A stretch of 64,000 bases of DNA, taken from contig OZ012693.1 in the NCBI GenBank assembly GCA_963942565.1, forward strand, positions 9,794,088 to 9,858,087. Reading direction: 5' to 3'. Source of the stretch: Maea johnstoni. Taxonomy: Eukaryota; Annelida; Polychaeta; Spionida; Magelonidae. The notes beneath the pieces were generated by a model. That model saw only the letters and a program-made list of their open reading frames with translations, ran no database searches and was not told where the DNA came from. The position numbers and the translations under genes were made by a program. Below, piece after piece: positions 62,481-64,000 of this stretch. How positions within the stretch are numbered: the stretch's first letter is position 1; the number at the start of each line of letters is the position of its first letter.

Positions 62481-62595
62481 CTGCCTTGCTTCACATCAAC
62501 CATTTTAGTTGATTACCCAGGAATTGAACTGTTCCTGCTTTTCTCACCACAGACAGCACGTATACAATCAAAAGTTATTGGACCACCGATTGTAG
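62481..62595 (+). pseudogene. Decayed third copy of SLC16 exon 5
   Basis: The stretch starts after a CTCAG acceptor-like site and reads ACCATTTTAGTTGATTACCC, then AGGAATTGAACTGTT, and ends GGACCACCGATTGTAGGTGG, all matching exon 5 of the SLC16 gene at 50771-50896, including the upstream TGTTTATTGT before the acceptor. The middle is shortened and out of frame and the expected IGPPIAG has become IGPPIVG. No exon 6 follows: an L1/Tx1-type fragment on the other strand begins about 100 bases downstream. Confidence 0.7.
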
Positions 62596-62699
62596 GTGGG
62601 GCTGGTGAAATCTTCATTTCTGTTTCAGTCCACATAAATTCTCTACTGTTAGGAAGTTTAGACAAAAAACGTCATCTCAGAAAAAACCCAAAATAATGA

Positions 62700-63560
62700 C
62701 ATGTTTGCAGTGACCATACGTGCTTTATTGCATTTAGAATCTTTTCCATTGATTCAAATTATTTTTTGTTTAAAGTTATTTGTTGTAATTTCGGACATGT
62801 TTTCCACTTAATAAAATACACCCGATGCAGTCAATGAATTAGCCCAATGAAGATGCAACTGCCCCTCCCGTCCAATCGTCTGTCCCTACTTCCCTACAAA
62901 TCATTTTACTTTTGTCTGATTTCGAGGCAGACATCACTCTGTACCATCTGAAAATCTAAAACCTTTTTTATAGTTTCCTTAGATGCATTTAAGAGAGGGT
63001 TTGTCTATCTGCATATTGAGACAATTTGTATATCTCATTAATGAGTTTTATACCCTGGACATCATCGCATCCCCAGGTAACTTCCCCCAATGTTTCAGCA
63101 CTTTAGTCAAATGAATATGGAGATATGTGGTCCCCCTGTCTGCAGCCTCTCTGAAGATCAATAGGTTTTGAGAAATAACCATTCTGGAAAAACACTTGGA
63201 ACTGATCCAGTTTAAATTATTTAACCATATTAATAAAATAAATTCTTACCAATACTAACATCTTCCAAACTGTATTGAATAAAGGACCATCCCATAGTAT
63301 TAAAAGCTTTTCATTGCCAAAATCTACTATCATGAGCATATCTCTAATTTCGTTTTTGTTTCATTAATAATATCGTATACTAATCTTGAATTGTTACCAA
63401 AAAATCTAGCGTTTATAACCACTGTTTGGTATTTATTTATACTAAATGGCAAAGCTTGTTTTAATATATTGGCCAGCATACTCAAGAAACATGTGTAGAC
63501 ACAATTTAACCTGGTAAGTGGTAAGTGGTTAAGATTTTCACATATCTGAAAGCCTGCACT
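62700..63560 (-). mobile_element. L1/Tx1-type LINE fragment with RT core, decayed
   Basis: On the minus strand, interrupted frames read LANILKQALPF-like, MLMIVDFGNEK, NGYFSKPIDLQRGCRQGD, CDDVQGIK and YKLSQYAD, which are RT palm motifs; the YADD box is broken to YADR. It lies directly downstream of the decayed SLC16 exon 5. Confidence 0.75.
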
Positions 63561-63909
63561 AAAATCCTCGTAATTATATCAACTGTGATCGTACAGGACA
63601 TCACTTAGAAGAGTAAGATACCATATATCACATGACCTCTCCTGGGATTACCCACTGGCCAAATCGTCAAATAAAAGCAGGAAAAAAGAAAACTGAGACT
63701 GTACTAACCCCCTAAGCTACCTTAATAACTTTTAGAAACAATGTAACAATGCTGGGCTAAATATGACAGTCAAATTTGAATGATGAGATGAGACAGTGAA
63801 GCGTTGATAATGAATGAATGAGGGCTTGAAGGTTCATCAGCACATTAGGCTATTTAGAGCCATAAAGTTTTTCTTTCGTAAAGTGGTTGTTTGCCATTGT
63901 TGAAGAACA

Positions 63910-64000
63910 ATGGCAAAGCATGTGAAAGAAGAAAACGCGGAAGAGAAGGAGCAGAGCCTTCATATCCAAAGAGGACCAAGGGATCTTTTAGATGCATGGT
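63910..64000 (+). CDS. Open frame running off the window end, unrecognised
   Basis: ATG at 63910 opens a lysine- and glutamate-rich frame of 30 residues (MAKHVKEENAEEKEQ, then IQRGPRDLLDAW) with no stop before the window ends. The ATG lies in the right arm of an 11-bp hairpin (63891-63901 with 63906-63916). It may be the first coding exon of a gene, the start of a mobile-element ORF, or chance. I recognise no family. Confidence 0.2.
   Translation, partial: MAKHVKEENAEEKEQSLHIQRGPRDLLDAW

Overview
The window is invertebrate nuclear DNA. It has GT-AG spliced genes with long introns, many non-LTR retrotransposon pieces, several families of short inverted-repeat DNA transposons, and very many (AT)n tracts. 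The gene content (quiver-like three-finger proteins, a monocarboxylate transporter, a PAN plus fibrinogen-like secreted protein) fits a marine invertebrate such as a cephalochordate, hemichordate, lophotrochozoan or cnidarian. I cannot fix the phylum from the sequence alone. Two 200-N gaps (32314-32513, 54889-55088) mark scaffold joins.

Layout. (1) 37-12466, plus strand: a complete three-exon Ly6/three-finger GPI-type gene whose 11-kb first intron holds a 4.66-kb inverted-repeat (foldback) element and several small transposons. (2) 19642-24443, minus strand: a second complete three-exon Ly6 gene with the same exon plan, tail-to-tail with the first. (3) 25.0-32.3 kb: a perfect 121-bp hairpin, LINE debris, and the last two exons of an SLC16-like transporter on the minus strand next to a gap. 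(4) 32.5-45.9 kb: gene-poor, with an L2/CR1-type LINE tail, a direct duplication, a G-run-ended element and a 55-bp minisatellite. (5) 45974-51464, plus strand: a complete six-exon SLC16-like transporter of 551 residues. Its 3' half is the inverted duplicate of the fragment in (3). (6) 52.6-56.9 kb: long (AT)n tracts and two copies of a 1.75-kb LINE-derived block either side of the second gap. (7) 57666-59978, minus strand: a complete three-exon secreted PAN plus fibrinogen-like protein. (8) 60-64 kb: a purine-rich stretch, a decayed third copy of SLC16 exon 5, an L1/Tx1-type RT fragment and an open frame running off the end.

All three complete plus-family genes were assembled by joining exons at GT-AG sites with matching phase; every junction I list keeps the frame. 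The two Ly6 proteins would sit on the outer cell surface, the SLC16 protein in the plasma membrane, and the PAN/fibrinogen-like protein outside the cell. I see no evidence that they act in one pathway. The most unusual structures are the large foldback element, the perfect 57-bp-arm hairpin with 11-bp flanking repeats, a four-copy hAT-like MITE family with clear 8-bp target duplications, and the three copies of the SLC16 3' exons. No rRNA, intact tRNA, CRISPR array, LTR element or virus-like element was seen.
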